Below, piece by piece: positions 30,436-38,518 of a stretch of DNA of 64,000 nt (its first letter is position 1; each line of letters starts with the position of its first letter). The DNA lies in contig NZ_CP048286.1 in the NCBI RefSeq assembly GCF_010365285.1, positions 3,607,501 through 3,671,500 of the forward strand, given 5' to 3'. The stretch comes from Paenibacillus rhizovicinus (GTDB lineage Bacteria; Bacillota; Bacilli; Paenibacillales; Paenibacillaceae). Under the pieces are notes generated by a model. That model saw nothing but the letters and a program-made list of their open reading frames with translations, was not told the DNA's origin and made no database searches. The position numbers and the translations under genes were made by a program.

Positions 30436-30477
30436 GAAAGCGGGTGACGGCAATAGGCATGGCCGTCTCCGCTTTTC
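30436..30477 (+). other. Two-tier hairpin between mglB and mglA
   Basis: The outer stem GAAAGCGG/CCGCTTTTC encloses an inner stem GACGGC/GCCGTC. Such an element after a binding-protein gene commonly stabilises its mRNA or limits read-through, giving more MglB than MglA and MglC. Only TTTT within the stem, so complete termination is unlikely. Confidence 0.65.
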
Positions 30478-30511
30478 GCGTTCGATACGCGGTAAGGAGC
30501 GTGAGAGACGA

Positions 30512-32029
30512 GTGGCAAGCAAATCGACTTACTTACTCGAAATGAAAGGCATATCCAAGTCGTTTCCCGGCGTTCGTGCCCTCGATAACGTAACGCTGCA
30601 GCTGCGTCCGGGAACGGTGCACGCGCTGATGGGCGAGAACGGAGCGGGTAAATCGACGCTCATGAAATGCCTGTTCGGCATGTATACCCCGGATGAAGGG
30701 GAAATCGTCATGAACGGCGAGAAGCTGCTGCTGCCGAATTCGAAAGCTGCGCTGAACAACGGCATCGCCATGATTCATCAGGAGCTGCATCCGATTCCAA
30801 GACGAAACGTGATGGAGAACATTTGGCTGGGCCGCTACCCGATGCGAAACTATGGATTGTTCAAGCTGATCGACGGCGCGAAGCTGCACCGCGATACCGT
30901 GGAACTGTTCAAGCAGCTGGAGATGGATATTAACCCGAAGACGATCGTCGGCACGATGTCCGTATCCAAGGTGCAATCGCTTGAAATCGCCAAGGCGGTA
31001 TCCTATAACGCCAAGGTCATCATTATGGACGAGCCGACCTCATCGCTCACGGGCAACGAGGTAGAGCAGCTCTTCCGGATTATCGACCAGTTGAAGAAAC
31101 GCGGATGTGCAATCGTTTACATTTCGCACAAGATGGAAGAAATCCTGCGCATCTCCGACGATGTCACGATCATGCGCGACGGCAAGAAAATCGGTACTTG
31201 GGCAGCCTCCGAGCTGACGACGGATTTAATTATTTCCCGCATGGTCGGACGCGATCTGACCGAGCGCTACCCGGAACGGACGAATGTGCCGGGCAAAACA
31301 TTGCTTAAAGTCGACAAGCTTACTTCTCCGATCGAAAAGTCGTTCAAGAACGTTTCGTTCGAGCTTCGCGAAGGCGAAATCCTCGGAGTCGGCGGTCTTG
31401 TCGGCGCACAGCGAACCGAGCTGATCGAAGCGCTGTTCGGACTTCGCGCCATTCAATCCGGCACCATCTCGCTGCGGGATAAAGCCATAAATATCCGACA
31501 GCCGATCGATGCCATCCGCCATAAGCTGGCGCTGCTAACCGAAGAACGTCGCGTAACCGGCATTTTTCCCGTACTGTCGGTACTTGAGAATACAGTCATT
31601 GCCAGTCAGAAGAACTACGAACAATTCGGCCTCTTAAACGATGCAGAGCGACGCAAGGTTGCCGAGCAAGGCGTCGAGCGGCTGCGGACGAAGACGCCTT
31701 CCGTTAAGACGCAAATCCGGTACCTGTCGGGCGGCAATCAACAGAAGGTGCTGCTGTCGCGCTGGCTGCTTACCGATCCGGACATTCTGCTGCTCGATGA
31801 ACCGACGCGCGGCATCGACGTCGGCGCCAAGTACGAAATTTATTCCATCATTGCAGAATTGGCTAAACAGGGCAAAAGCATCATTATGATTTCATCCGAA
31901 ATGCCCGAACTGCTCGGCATGTCCGACCGAATCATGGTCATGTGCGAGGGCCGGATGACGGGCATCGTCGACGGAAAGACGGCGACCGAGGAAGAAATCA
32001 TGCGGCTGGCCGCCCAACATACGGCTTAA
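30512..32029 (+). CDS. mglA: Galactose/methyl-galactoside ABC transporter, ATP-binding protein
   Basis: 505 residues with a GTG start. It contains two fused ABC domains. The first has GENGAGKST and signature VSKVQSLEIAKAV with Walker B VIIMDEPTSSLT. The second has the usual degenerate GLVGAQRTEL loop, the signature LSGGNQQKVLLSRWL and Walker B ILLLDEPTRGIDVG. This asymmetric pair is characteristic of RbsA/MglA carbohydrate importers. Confidence 0.95.
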   Translation: MASKSTYLLEMKGISKSFPGVRALDNVTLQLRPGTVHALMGENGAGKSTLMKCLFGMYTPDEGEIVMNGEKLLLPNSKAALNNGIAMIHQELHPIPRRNVMENIWLGRYPMRNYGLFKLIDGAKLHRDTVELFKQLEMDINPKTIVGTMSVSKVQSLEIAKAVSYNAKVIIMDEPTSSLTGNEVEQLFRIIDQLKKRGCAIVYISHKMEEILRISDDVTIMRDGKKIGTWAASELTTDLIISRMVGRDLTERYPERTNVPGKTLLKVDKLTSPIEKSFKNVSFELREGEILGVGGLVGAQRTELIEALFGLRAIQSGTISLRDKAINIRQPIDAIRHKLALLTEERRVTGIFPVLSVLENTVIASQKNYEQFGLLNDAERRKVAEQGVERLRTKTPSVKTQIRYLSGGNQQKVLLSRWLLTDPDILLLDEPTRGIDVGAKYEIYSIIAELAKQGKSIIMISSEMPELLGMSDRIMVMCEGRMTGIVDGKTATEEEIMRLAAQHTA

Positions 32030-32042
32030 TAGGGGGAACAAC

Positions 32043-33056
32043 ATGAACGCCAATTTGAAGAGACTGAATACGGTATTGACGGAGTATGCGATCTACATCG
32101 TGCTCGTCGTGCTGATCATCGGAATTACGATATATGATCCTTCATTTCTATCTGTAAGCTCGCTTACGAATATTTTGCATCAGAACGCAACCAAAGCAAT
32201 CATTGCCCTAGGGGCAGCCTTCATTCTGATTACAGGCGGAACCGACTTGTCTGCGGGCCGCGTCGTCGGATTCTCCGCGGTCATCTCGGCATCCATGCTG
32301 CAGATGGCGGACTACCCGCAGAAGTTCTTCCCGCATATGAAGGAGCTTCCGATCATCGTCCCGATCGTGGCGGCCGTTGTAGTCGGCTTGCTCGTCGGCT
32401 TGGTAAACGGATTCGTCGTCTCGAAGCTGAAAGTACCGCCGTTCATCGCAACCCTGGGAACGATGGTTATCGTATACGGCGCCAACTCGCTGTACTTCGA
32501 TATGCCGCCGAATAAATCGCAGCCGATCGGCGGCTTGCGCCATTCCTTTACGGATCTGGGCACGGGATACATCGGCATCGGATCGTTCCATCTGTCTTAC
32601 ATTGTCATTGTCGCGATCGTGGTTGCGCTTATCTGCTGGGTCATCTTCAATAAAACGCGGCTTGGCAAGAATATGTACGCAATCGGCGGCAACGCGCAAG
32701 CGGCCCACGTATCCGGCATCAACGTCGGACGCAATCTGCTCGCGATCTACGCGATCGCAGGCGCATTGTACGGGCTCGCCGGCGTGCTTGAAGCCGCAAA
32801 GTCGGGCGGCGCTTCGAATAACTACGGCAACATGTACGAATTGGATGCCATCGCGGCTTGCGTCGTCGGCGGCGTGTCCACGGCCGGCGGTATCGGCACA
32901 GTGCCAGGCGTCATGGCCGGCGTAATGATCTTCGGCGTCATCAATTACGGCCTTACGTTCGTTGGCGTTAGCCCGTATTACCAATTGATTATTAAAGGCT
33001 TGATCATCGTCGGCGCGGTTGCGATCGATATTCGTAAATATCTGGCCAAGAAATAA
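32043..33056 (+). CDS. mglC: Galactose/methyl-galactoside ABC transporter, permease
   Basis: 337 residues with about eight to ten hydrophobic segments. Family motifs are GGTDLSAGRVVGFSAVISASML, PPFIATLGTMVIVYG, AIGGNAQAAHVSGI and SKSGG/ASNNYG-like loops of BPD_transp_2 permeases. Forms the membrane channel for MglA/MglB. AGGGGG-type site 14 bp after mglA. Confidence 0.94.
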   Translation: MNANLKRLNTVLTEYAIYIVLVVLIIGITIYDPSFLSVSSLTNILHQNATKAIIALGAAFILITGGTDLSAGRVVGFSAVISASMLQMADYPQKFFPHMKELPIIVPIVAAVVVGLLVGLVNGFVVSKLKVPPFIATLGTMVIVYGANSLYFDMPPNKSQPIGGLRHSFTDLGTGYIGIGSFHLSYIVIVAIVVALICWVIFNKTRLGKNMYAIGGNAQAAHVSGINVGRNLLAIYAIAGALYGLAGVLEAAKSGGASNNYGNMYELDAIAACVVGGVSTAGGIGTVPGVMAGVMIFGVINYGLTFVGVSPYYQLIIKGLIIVGAVAIDIRKYLAKK

Positions 33057-33104
33057 ATAATCAAAAGTACGAAATAAGTAGTGAATTACAGGCAAGCGAT
33101 AGAC

Positions 33105-33154
33105 AGCGAAACCCCGGTACCTTGCTTACTCAGCAAGCGTGCAGGGGTTTCGCT
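33105..33154 (+). other. Nested hairpin after mglC
   Basis: An 11-bp outer stem (AGCGAAACCCC / GGGGTTTCGCT) encloses a second stem CTTGCT/AGCAAG. No T-run follows directly, so it may protect the 3' end of the mgl transcript rather than terminate. Confidence 0.6.
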
Positions 33155-33221
33155 GTGTTGGTTGGCATTATGAGGTTGGCATGATGGCATACGAGAACGG
33201 GAAACATCAGGCAAACAGGAA

Positions 33222-33245
33222 AAAAGGGCTCTTGCGAGCCCTTTT
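33222..33245. terminator. Bidirectional terminator between mgl and the opposite strand
   Basis: AAAAGGGCTC-TTGC-GAGCCCTTTT. Read on the minus strand the stem is followed by six T, ending the candidate RNA; on the plus strand it can also stop mgl transcription. Confidence 0.85.
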
Positions 33246-33445
33246 CCCGACGGTGTTTAATTGTTAGAAAACAGTCATCACAAAGCTTTCGGAAAGAAAC
33301 CTTGGTTCACCGATCCAGTCGGTGTTCGTGTGTTACAGACAAGTGTCTTTGGCACAACCCTCCGCTTCTATGCTGAGTGGACAGAATCTCCTTGAGGTTC
33401 GAGCACATTAACGTTCAATGGAACCACACCTCTCAATGCACCGTC
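33222..33445 (-). ncRNA. Candidate structured RNA, family not recognised
   Basis: In the gene-free stretch 33057-33500 the minus strand shows a -10-like CATAAT (33450-33455). Then comes GACGGTG (33445-33439), which pairs exactly with CACCGTC (33255-33249), closing about 197 nt, directly followed by a strong intrinsic terminator. Inside are local hairpins such as CACCG-ACTGGAT-CGGTG, GGTTC...GAACC and AGACA..TGTCT. The -35 is poor. It might instead be the structured 3' UTR of yjzC. 6S RNA was considered, but the long-rod shape is not evident. Confidence 0.42.
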
Positions 33446-33500
33446 AAAAATTATGATGCTCCGAAGGCGGCTCATTTATACGCCGGCCGGATGAAAAAAA

Positions 33501-33680
33501 TTAATGCATTCGTTTCCACTTGCGATCCTTGTTCGACGTGTCGGGAAACTGATCGCCTTTGTTCAGATGCACTTTCTTCGGACTGTTCACGCCCATATGG
33601 AACGATGCCTCGCCGATCTCAATATACGTTCCGTCATTAGGCGCACGATCGCCCGGCCGGAATTCCGTCCATTCGCCCAT
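33501..33680 (-). CDS. yjzC: YjzC-like small protein
   Basis: 59 residues from the ATG at 33680, preceded by GGAGGTG. The sequence MGEWTEFRPGDRAPNDGTYIEIGE ending in KKVHLNKGDQFPDTSNKDRKWKR matches the YjzC family of small Bacillales proteins. A longer upstream frame lacks support. Function unknown; it may bind metal or act as a stress protein, but nothing here shows that. Confidence 0.85.
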   Translation of the reverse strand: MGEWTEFRPGDRAPNDGTYIEIGEASFHMGVNSPKKVHLNKGDQFPDTSNKDRKWKRMH

Positions 33681-33809
33681 TGCTGCCGCACCTCCAATTG
33701 ATAACTGCTGCTGCGATAAAATAGGGGGAATACCCCGACCATTAGTTTGCGCCCGACACGCGGCAGGCATGAACGGAAGAATGAGGGAGGACATGCAACG
33801 TTTCCTTAC

Positions 33810-33839
33810 TTGTCAAGCACACCTAAAGTTTGATATAGT
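33810..33839 (+). promoter_or_regulatory. Candidate sigma-A promoter of rpsF-ssb-rpsR
   Basis: TTGTCA (33810-33815) and TATAGT (33834-33839) at 18-bp spacing, 80 bp before rpsF. Confidence 0.6.
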
Positions 33840-33859
33840 ATTCAGGTATGCGAGATAGA

Positions 33860-33919
33860 AAGTCTGCTCGCTCCTTGCTCCCGCATGGGGGCCGCATAGT
33901 CCAAGAGGAGGTGAAACAA
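33860..33919 (+). promoter_or_regulatory. Possible S6:S18 autoregulatory leader of rpsF
   Basis: The leader contains a hairpin-prone CTCCCGCATGGGGG segment followed by CCGCATAGTCC and then the ribosome site AGGAGG. In many Firmicutes the rpsF leader mimics the S6:S18 16S rRNA site around a CCG bulge. The assignment rests on position and short motifs only. Confidence 0.4.
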
Positions 33920-34204
33920 ATGCGCAAATACGAAGTGATGTACATCATTCGTCCGGAAACGGAACAAGAGTCGGTCCAAGCACTGACTGAAAAGTTCCAA
34001 GCAATCATCGGAAACGGCGGAGAGATCACTAAGCATGACGTGATCGGCAAGCGCCGCCTTGCGTATGAGATCAATAAGGTTCGTGACGGTATTTACGTTC
34101 TCGTTCATTTCAATGCAACTCCAGAAGTTGTTAATGAACTTGACCGCGTCATGAAAATTACGGATGAAGTTATCCGTTTCCTGATCACGAAAGATGTAGC
34201 TTAA
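33920..34204 (+). CDS. rpsF: 30S ribosomal protein bS6
   Basis: 94 residues from the ATG with AGAGGAGG 8-9 bp upstream. MRKYEVMYIIRPETEQE and HDVIGKRRLAYEINKVRDGIY are typical. Forms a heterodimer with S18 on the small-subunit platform. First gene of the classical rpsF-ssb-rpsR operon. Confidence 0.97.
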   Translation: MRKYEVMYIIRPETEQESVQALTEKFQAIIGNGGEITKHDVIGKRRLAYEINKVRDGIYVLVHFNATPEVVNELDRVMKITDEVIRFLITKDVA

Positions 34205-34252
34205 GCTCATCAATTCGAACGCAAGCGATGTTTTGATTGGAGGCGATAAACG

Positions 34253-34816
34253 ATGTTGAACCGCGTTATTCTCATCGGTAGATTAACAAGGGATCCTGAA
34301 ATGCGCTATACGCCTGCAGGCGTTGCGGTAACGCAATTTACGCTTGCGGTGGATCGTCCGTTTTCGAGCGGAGGCCAAGGTGGAGAACGCGAACGTGAAG
34401 CGGATTTCATTCCGATCGTCACGTGGCGTCAGTTAGCTGAAACTTGCGCCAATTATTTGCGCAAAGGCCGCTTAGCAGCGGTCGAGGGTCGTATCCAGGT
34501 ACGGAATTACGAGAACAACGAAGGCAAGCGCGTCTACGTGACGGAAGTTATTGCCGATAACGTACGGTTCTTGGAGTCCGCTAACCGGGACAATGGTCCG
34601 CGTGAAGATGGCGGCAATTACGGCGGCGGCCAAGGTGGTCAAGGCGGCGGAAACTACGGCGGAGGCGGCCAAGGCGGCGGCTTCGGCGGTAACAGCGGCG
34701 GTTCTCAAGGTGGCGGCGGACGTTCAGGAGGCACACCTCGGAACAACAACGGCCGTGATCCATTCTCGGATGACGGGCGCCCGATCGATATATCGGAAGA
34801 TGATTTGCCATTCTAA
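34253..34816 (+). CDS. ssb: Single-stranded DNA-binding protein
   Basis: 187 residues. The OB-fold domain (about 1-105) begins [23 protein letters not shown], followed by a long Gly/Gln/Asn-rich disordered linker (about 118-165). The acidic tip DISEDDLPF recruits repair and replication proteins. Lies between rpsF and rpsR, the standard place for the essential SSB. Confidence 0.97.
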   Translation: MLNRVILIGRLTRDPEMRYTPAGVAVTQFTLAVDRPFSSGGQGGEREREADFIPIVTWRQLAETCANYLRKGRLAAVEGRIQVRNYENNEGKRVYVTEVIADNVRFLESANRDNGPREDGGNYGGGQGGQGGGNYGGGGQGGGFGGNSGGSQGGGGRSGGTPRNNNGRDPFSDDGRPIDISEDDLPF

Positions 34817-34834
34817 ACGAAAGGACGGATGAAC

Positions 34835-35113
34835 ATGAGCTTCAAACAAAGAGATGGTGGCGACGAGCGTCCAGAACGCAAATTCGGCGGTCGTAAAGGC
34901 CGTAACAAACGCCGTAAAGTATGTTTCTTCACAGCTAACAAAATTACGCACATTGACTATAAAGATACGGACCTGCTTCGTAAATTTATCAGCGAGCGCG
35001 GCAAAATCTTGCCACGTCGTGTAACTGGAACTAGCGCGAAGTACCAACGCCTGCTGACGATCGCTATCAAGCGTTCGCGTCAAGTTGCGCTGTTGCCTTA
35101 CACAACGGAATAG
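34835..35113 (+). CDS. rpsR: 30S ribosomal protein bS18
   Basis: 92 residues from the second ATG, 9 bp after AAAGGA; an ATG at 34829 is also possible. [37 protein letters not shown] is the S18 core. N-terminal extension is basic and Arg/Gly-rich. Binds S6 and 16S rRNA. Confidence 0.97.
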   Translation: MSFKQRDGGDERPERKFGGRKGRNKRRKVCFFTANKITHIDYKDTDLLRKFISERGKILPRRVTGTSAKYQRLLTIAIKRSRQVALLPYTTE

Positions 35114-35175
35114 GATATATAACAGCATCTGCACGTTCGGCCTTACGGCCGGACATGCGGTATGATGATAAAGAG

Positions 35176-35202
35176 GGCAGCCCTAACCGGCTGCCTTTTT
35201 TT
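35176..35202 (+). terminator. Terminator of the rpsF-ssb-rpsR operon
   Basis: GGCAGCC / GGCTGCC stem followed by seven T. Confidence 0.88.
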
Positions 35203-35212
35203 GTTGTGTCCG

Positions 35213-35566
35213 CTAGAACTTAGAGGCTTGCTGCTCGGCGAAGTCGCCGATGATCGGCAGCTTAAACCATCTGCCTTGCAGGGCAAGGAGCATTAAGGCA
35301 ATCCATAAAATAAATGACACGGGTGCTAGCAATCCGCCAAGAATCCAGCCGATAATCGGGATAAAGCCGAGTACAATATTAATGACGAGCAGCGCCGCGG
35401 ACAGCATGATGGACTGCATGGCGTGGAATTTGACGAACGTGCTGCGCTTCTCCAGTGCAAGGAACAACAGTCCCGTGACGAAGACGCCCAAATAACAGAG
35501 CAGTCCGACGATCTTCGGGTCGATGCCAGTGGATGAACGATCCGGCGCAAAGCGCGGTGCTTGCAT
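35213..35566 (-). CDS. DUF4870 domain membrane protein
   Basis: 117 residues with three hydrophobic segments (about 18-38, 50-72 and 76-100). Conserved pattern VGLLCYLGVFVTGLLFLALEKRSTFVKFHAMQSI, as in DUF4870/Tic20-like small membrane proteins. AGAGGGGG-type site upstream. Convergent with rpsR. Function unknown. Confidence 0.85.
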   Translation of the reverse strand: MQAPRFAPDRSSTGIDPKIVGLLCYLGVFVTGLLFLALEKRSTFVKFHAMQSIMLSAALLVINIVLGFIPIIGWILGGLLAPVSFILWIALMLLALQGRWFKLPIIGDFAEQQASKF

Positions 35567-35750
35567 AAGAGAGCCCCCTCTTCCTTTTGTTAGGTATGTA
35601 TTCGAGGACGGGGCAAACTATGCGGCAAGGGTAAAATTTGTCCTTGAATCCATCGTTAACGAATTGTAACTTTCCTCCGAAATCGATCGTTTAGAATATG
35701 CATAACGTGTTTAAATAGATTGGTGGAAGACAGGAGCTTAACGATACAAC

Positions 35751-36842
35751 ATGACGAGACCCAGAAGAAAACGAAGCTATAAATGGCTGGCGGCATTGCT
35801 TATTCTTGTTATCGCGGGCGGGGCAGCGGGGTATTACAACCGCAGCGCGCTGGCGTTATGGGGGTTCGATACGTTTCTATCGGACAGCGTGGAGAAGAAA
35901 CTGGAGAAGTCGTACAAACCGATCGAGGGCCGCGAGCCGGTCGTCACGACCTATAAGAAGGAGCAGCCGTTCTCGCTGCTGCTGCTGGGGGTCGATCAGC
36001 GGGACAAGGAAATCGGCCGTTCCGACACGATGATTTATACGGTCGTCAGACCGATTGACGGCTCCATGCTGATGGTTTCGATTCCGCGCGATACGTACGT
36101 CGCTATTGTGGGCAAGAAGACGAAGGCAGGCAAGCAATGGGAAGATAAAATCACGCATGCCTACGCGTTCGGCGGTGCGAAAATGTCGGTTGAATCGGTG
36201 GAGAAGTTGTTTGGCGCGCCGGTGAACCATTATGCTACAATAAACTTCAAAGGCTTTCGCGACGTCATCGACGCTATGGGCGGCATCTCGCTTCCCATCA
36301 CCGAAGATCTCGTCAATGACGACGCCGATCACGAGAAGTTCGTCGTGAAGGCCGGCAAGGATGTCTACAATGGCACGGAGGCGCTGAATTACGTTCGTTA
36401 TCGGGAAGATGCAGGAGGCGATACAAGCCGCGCAGGACGCCACCAAGTGTTCTTGAATGCCATTATGAACAAAGCGTCAAACGTCAGTCAGTGGACCAAA
36501 ATTCCGCAGTTAATGGACATCATGGGCGATAATTTCAGCACGGATTTAACGCCGGAACATATGATCGACCTTGCAAAAGGCATGCTGCAAAGCGACAATC
36601 GTACGATTTACAGCCATACGCTCAAAGGCGAAGGACATCGCAAGACGGCTCACGGCGCATGGTACTATTTTGCGGATGAAGAGGACTTGGCGAAAACCGA
36701 CGCACTAATTGCGGCGTGGCTGAATCCAGCCGTCACGAAAGCAGAGCTGCCGCTTCCGGAGGAGTATCAGGCTAAAGTCAAGAAGCCGGTCTCGTCGTTG
36801 TCGGCGAAATCGACTGCGACTGGTGCATCCGCGAAGAAATAA
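35751..36842 (+). CDS. LytR-CpsA-Psr (LCP) family transferase
   Basis: 363 residues. A basic N-terminus and one membrane helix (about 9-27) are followed by the LCP domain: LLLGVDQRDKEIGRSDTMIY, SIPRDTYV, ITHAYAFGGAKMSVESVEKL and VRYREDAGGDTSRAGRHQ with the conserved Asp/Arg set. LCP enzymes attach teichoic acids or other glycopolymers to peptidoglycan. C-terminal ~25 residues are Ala/Ser/Lys-rich. Strand and gap suggest an own promoter. Confidence 0.93.
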   Translation: MTRPRRKRSYKWLAALLILVIAGGAAGYYNRSALALWGFDTFLSDSVEKKLEKSYKPIEGREPVVTTYKKEQPFSLLLLGVDQRDKEIGRSDTMIYTVVRPIDGSMLMVSIPRDTYVAIVGKKTKAGKQWEDKITHAYAFGGAKMSVESVEKLFGAPVNHYATINFKGFRDVIDAMGGISLPITEDLVNDDADHEKFVVKAGKDVYNGTEALNYVRYREDAGGDTSRAGRHQVFLNAIMNKASNVSQWTKIPQLMDIMGDNFSTDLTPEHMIDLAKGMLQSDNRTIYSHTLKGEGHRKTAHGAWYYFADEEDLAKTDALIAAWLNPAVTKAELPLPEEYQAKVKKPVSSLSAKSTATGASAKK

Positions 36843-36875
36843 CGGCGGTTAGGAAGGAAGGTGGACAACAAACGC

Positions 36876-37313
36876 ATGAATATCGCATTTTTTCTATTAC
36901 CGAAACAAGAAGTGGTGTGGCTGACGATGGATGCCACGCTGCGGCAGTCGCTCGAGCGAATGGAACATCACCGATATACGGCCGTGCCGATTCTGGATCA
37001 AGCCGGCGTTTATGCCGGAACGCTGACCGAAGGTGACCTGCTCTGGTATATGAAGAACAACCCGCAAATTACGTTCGATCAGACGAATAAGGTCAAGCTG
37101 TCCGATGTGCAGATGCGGTTGACCAACAAAGCCGTGCAAATTGACGCGAATATGGAGGATCTTGTCTCCTTGGCTAAAGTACAGAACTTCGTGCCGGTGG
37201 TTGACGATATGAACCGTTTCATCGGCATCGTACGCCGTAGCGACATCATTGATTATTGCGAAGCACTCATCATAAAAACGATAAATTCACAGAAGGAAAT
37301 GGCTGCCGGTTAA
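36876..37313 (+). CDS. CBS-domain-pair protein
   Basis: 145 residues from the ATG; a GTG at 36861 is an alternative. Begins MNIAFFLLPKQEVVWLTMDATLRQ. Two CBS motifs are YTAVPILDQAGVYAGTLTEGDLLWY and FVPVVDDMNRFIGIVRRSDIIDY. Resembles the c-di-AMP-binding CBS proteins of Bacilli (CbpB/DarB type). gdpP, which degrades c-di-AMP, lies 1.2 kb downstream, making a c-di-AMP link plausible but unproven. Confidence 0.85.
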   Translation: MNIAFFLLPKQEVVWLTMDATLRQSLERMEHHRYTAVPILDQAGVYAGTLTEGDLLWYMKNNPQITFDQTNKVKLSDVQMRLTNKAVQIDANMEDLVSLAKVQNFVPVVDDMNRFIGIVRRSDIIDYCEALIIKTINSQKEMAAG

Positions 37314-37596
37314 GGAATGAACCGCGGACGATCCGGAACGAAATAGACGCCGTCCTCATGAAAGAGGGCGGCGTTTTGTATCCAAGCAGCAGGCCGGCGT
37401 TCGTCGATCGGCAATCGGAATTCAAACGGCATAAGCCAATTTCTCCTTCATGCGACGGGCGCAATACCTGATAAAATCTGTGCTTTGGCCGCGTCTTGCT
37501 GGACATGGTCTCCTGTGTTGCCGTACTTGTTTTATGCTATAATGGGGAGTAAAGCTTAAGGCTACGCACTAGTAACTAGAGCAAGAGGTGAACGGT

Positions 37597-38499
37597 TTGA
37601 AAACCGGTGTGAAATCGATGCTTTGGAGCGCCGCGGCATTGCTGCTGCTGCTTGCCATCGTAGTACCGCTCATGAACGTGCTTGCCGCCGCCGTCATGAT
37701 GGTGCCTGTAGTAATCTTGTATACGAAGTTGTCGAGGCGGTCTTTTGTCATTCACATGGCCGTCGTTTACGCAATCGGAACTGTTGTTTTGGGGCCAAGC
37801 GCTTTAATCGTCGGCTTGTTTTTCTTGATTCCGTCCATCGTCATGGGGCATCTGTACCGCAAAGGGGTTCCGGCGCGTAAGGTGCTGACGGCTGTCATGC
37901 TGACGCTGCTTGGCGAATCGCTGCTGCAGCTGGTGCTTGCCGATCTGTTGTTTGATTTCTCGCTGATCCATGAGATCCGCATGACCATCACGGATACGAT
38001 CGACAGCTTGAACAGCGAGGGACTGATGCCGAACACATGGACGGCGGAAGTAACGGAGTCCTATATTCAGAATTTGATTCATTCTATTCCTTTGGCGCTC
38101 ATTGTCGTGTCGTTCCTCTTCACCGTTATTGCGCACGCCATTGCGGGAAGGGCGCTTCGCGCGTCGGGTCTTGCCATTCCGAAATTGCAGGCGCCTCACA
38201 AATGGATGCTGCCGCGAATCTTCGTCCTGTATTATTTAATCGTTCTTCTCGTGGACATGGCCGTACCGAATAGTGGAACATCGTTCATGACGGTCACGCT
38301 TCATAACCTGGTGCCCCTGATGCAGCTGACGTTATCCATTCAGGCGATGGGCTTCTTCTTCTTCATCGCGAATGAACGCAAATGGAATAAAGCGATTCCG
38401 GTCCTCTTGTCCGTCGTCGTCGCGGTCTTCCCGCCGTTTAGCTTAATCGGAGTACTGGACGTGGCGTTCCCGATTCGAAGAGCGTTTAAGAAATCGTAA
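37597..38499 (+). CDS. yybS: YybS family membrane protein (DUF2232)
   Basis: 300 residues from the TTG at 37597 with AAGAGGTG upstream; the GTG at 37588 overlaps that site. About eight hydrophobic segments, including the N-terminal pair AAALLLLLAIVVPL and the C-terminal cluster ending FPIRRAFKKS. Matches YybS, which precedes gdpP in Bacilli. Function unknown; possibly transporter-like. Confidence 0.87.
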   Translation: MKTGVKSMLWSAAALLLLLAIVVPLMNVLAAAVMMVPVVILYTKLSRRSFVIHMAVVYAIGTVVLGPSALIVGLFFLIPSIVMGHLYRKGVPARKVLTAVMLTLLGESLLQLVLADLLFDFSLIHEIRMTITDTIDSLNSEGLMPNTWTAEVTESYIQNLIHSIPLALIVVSFLFTVIAHAIAGRALRASGLAIPKLQAPHKWMLPRIFVLYYLIVLLVDMAVPNSGTSFMTVTLHNLVPLMQLTLSIQAMGFFFFIANERKWNKAIPVLLSVVVAVFPPFSLIGVLDVAFPIRRAFKKS

Positions 38500-38518
38500 T
38501 GCAGGGGCGGAATTGAAC

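Noticed and set aside
29234-30460. 408-codon open frame opposite mglB
   Set aside because: Antisense shadow of mglB, no start site support.
33222-33445. 6S RNA, SRP RNA, tmRNA or RNase P RNA
   Set aside because: None of the conserved core sequences or the 6S rod-like fold could be recognised, so no family was assigned.
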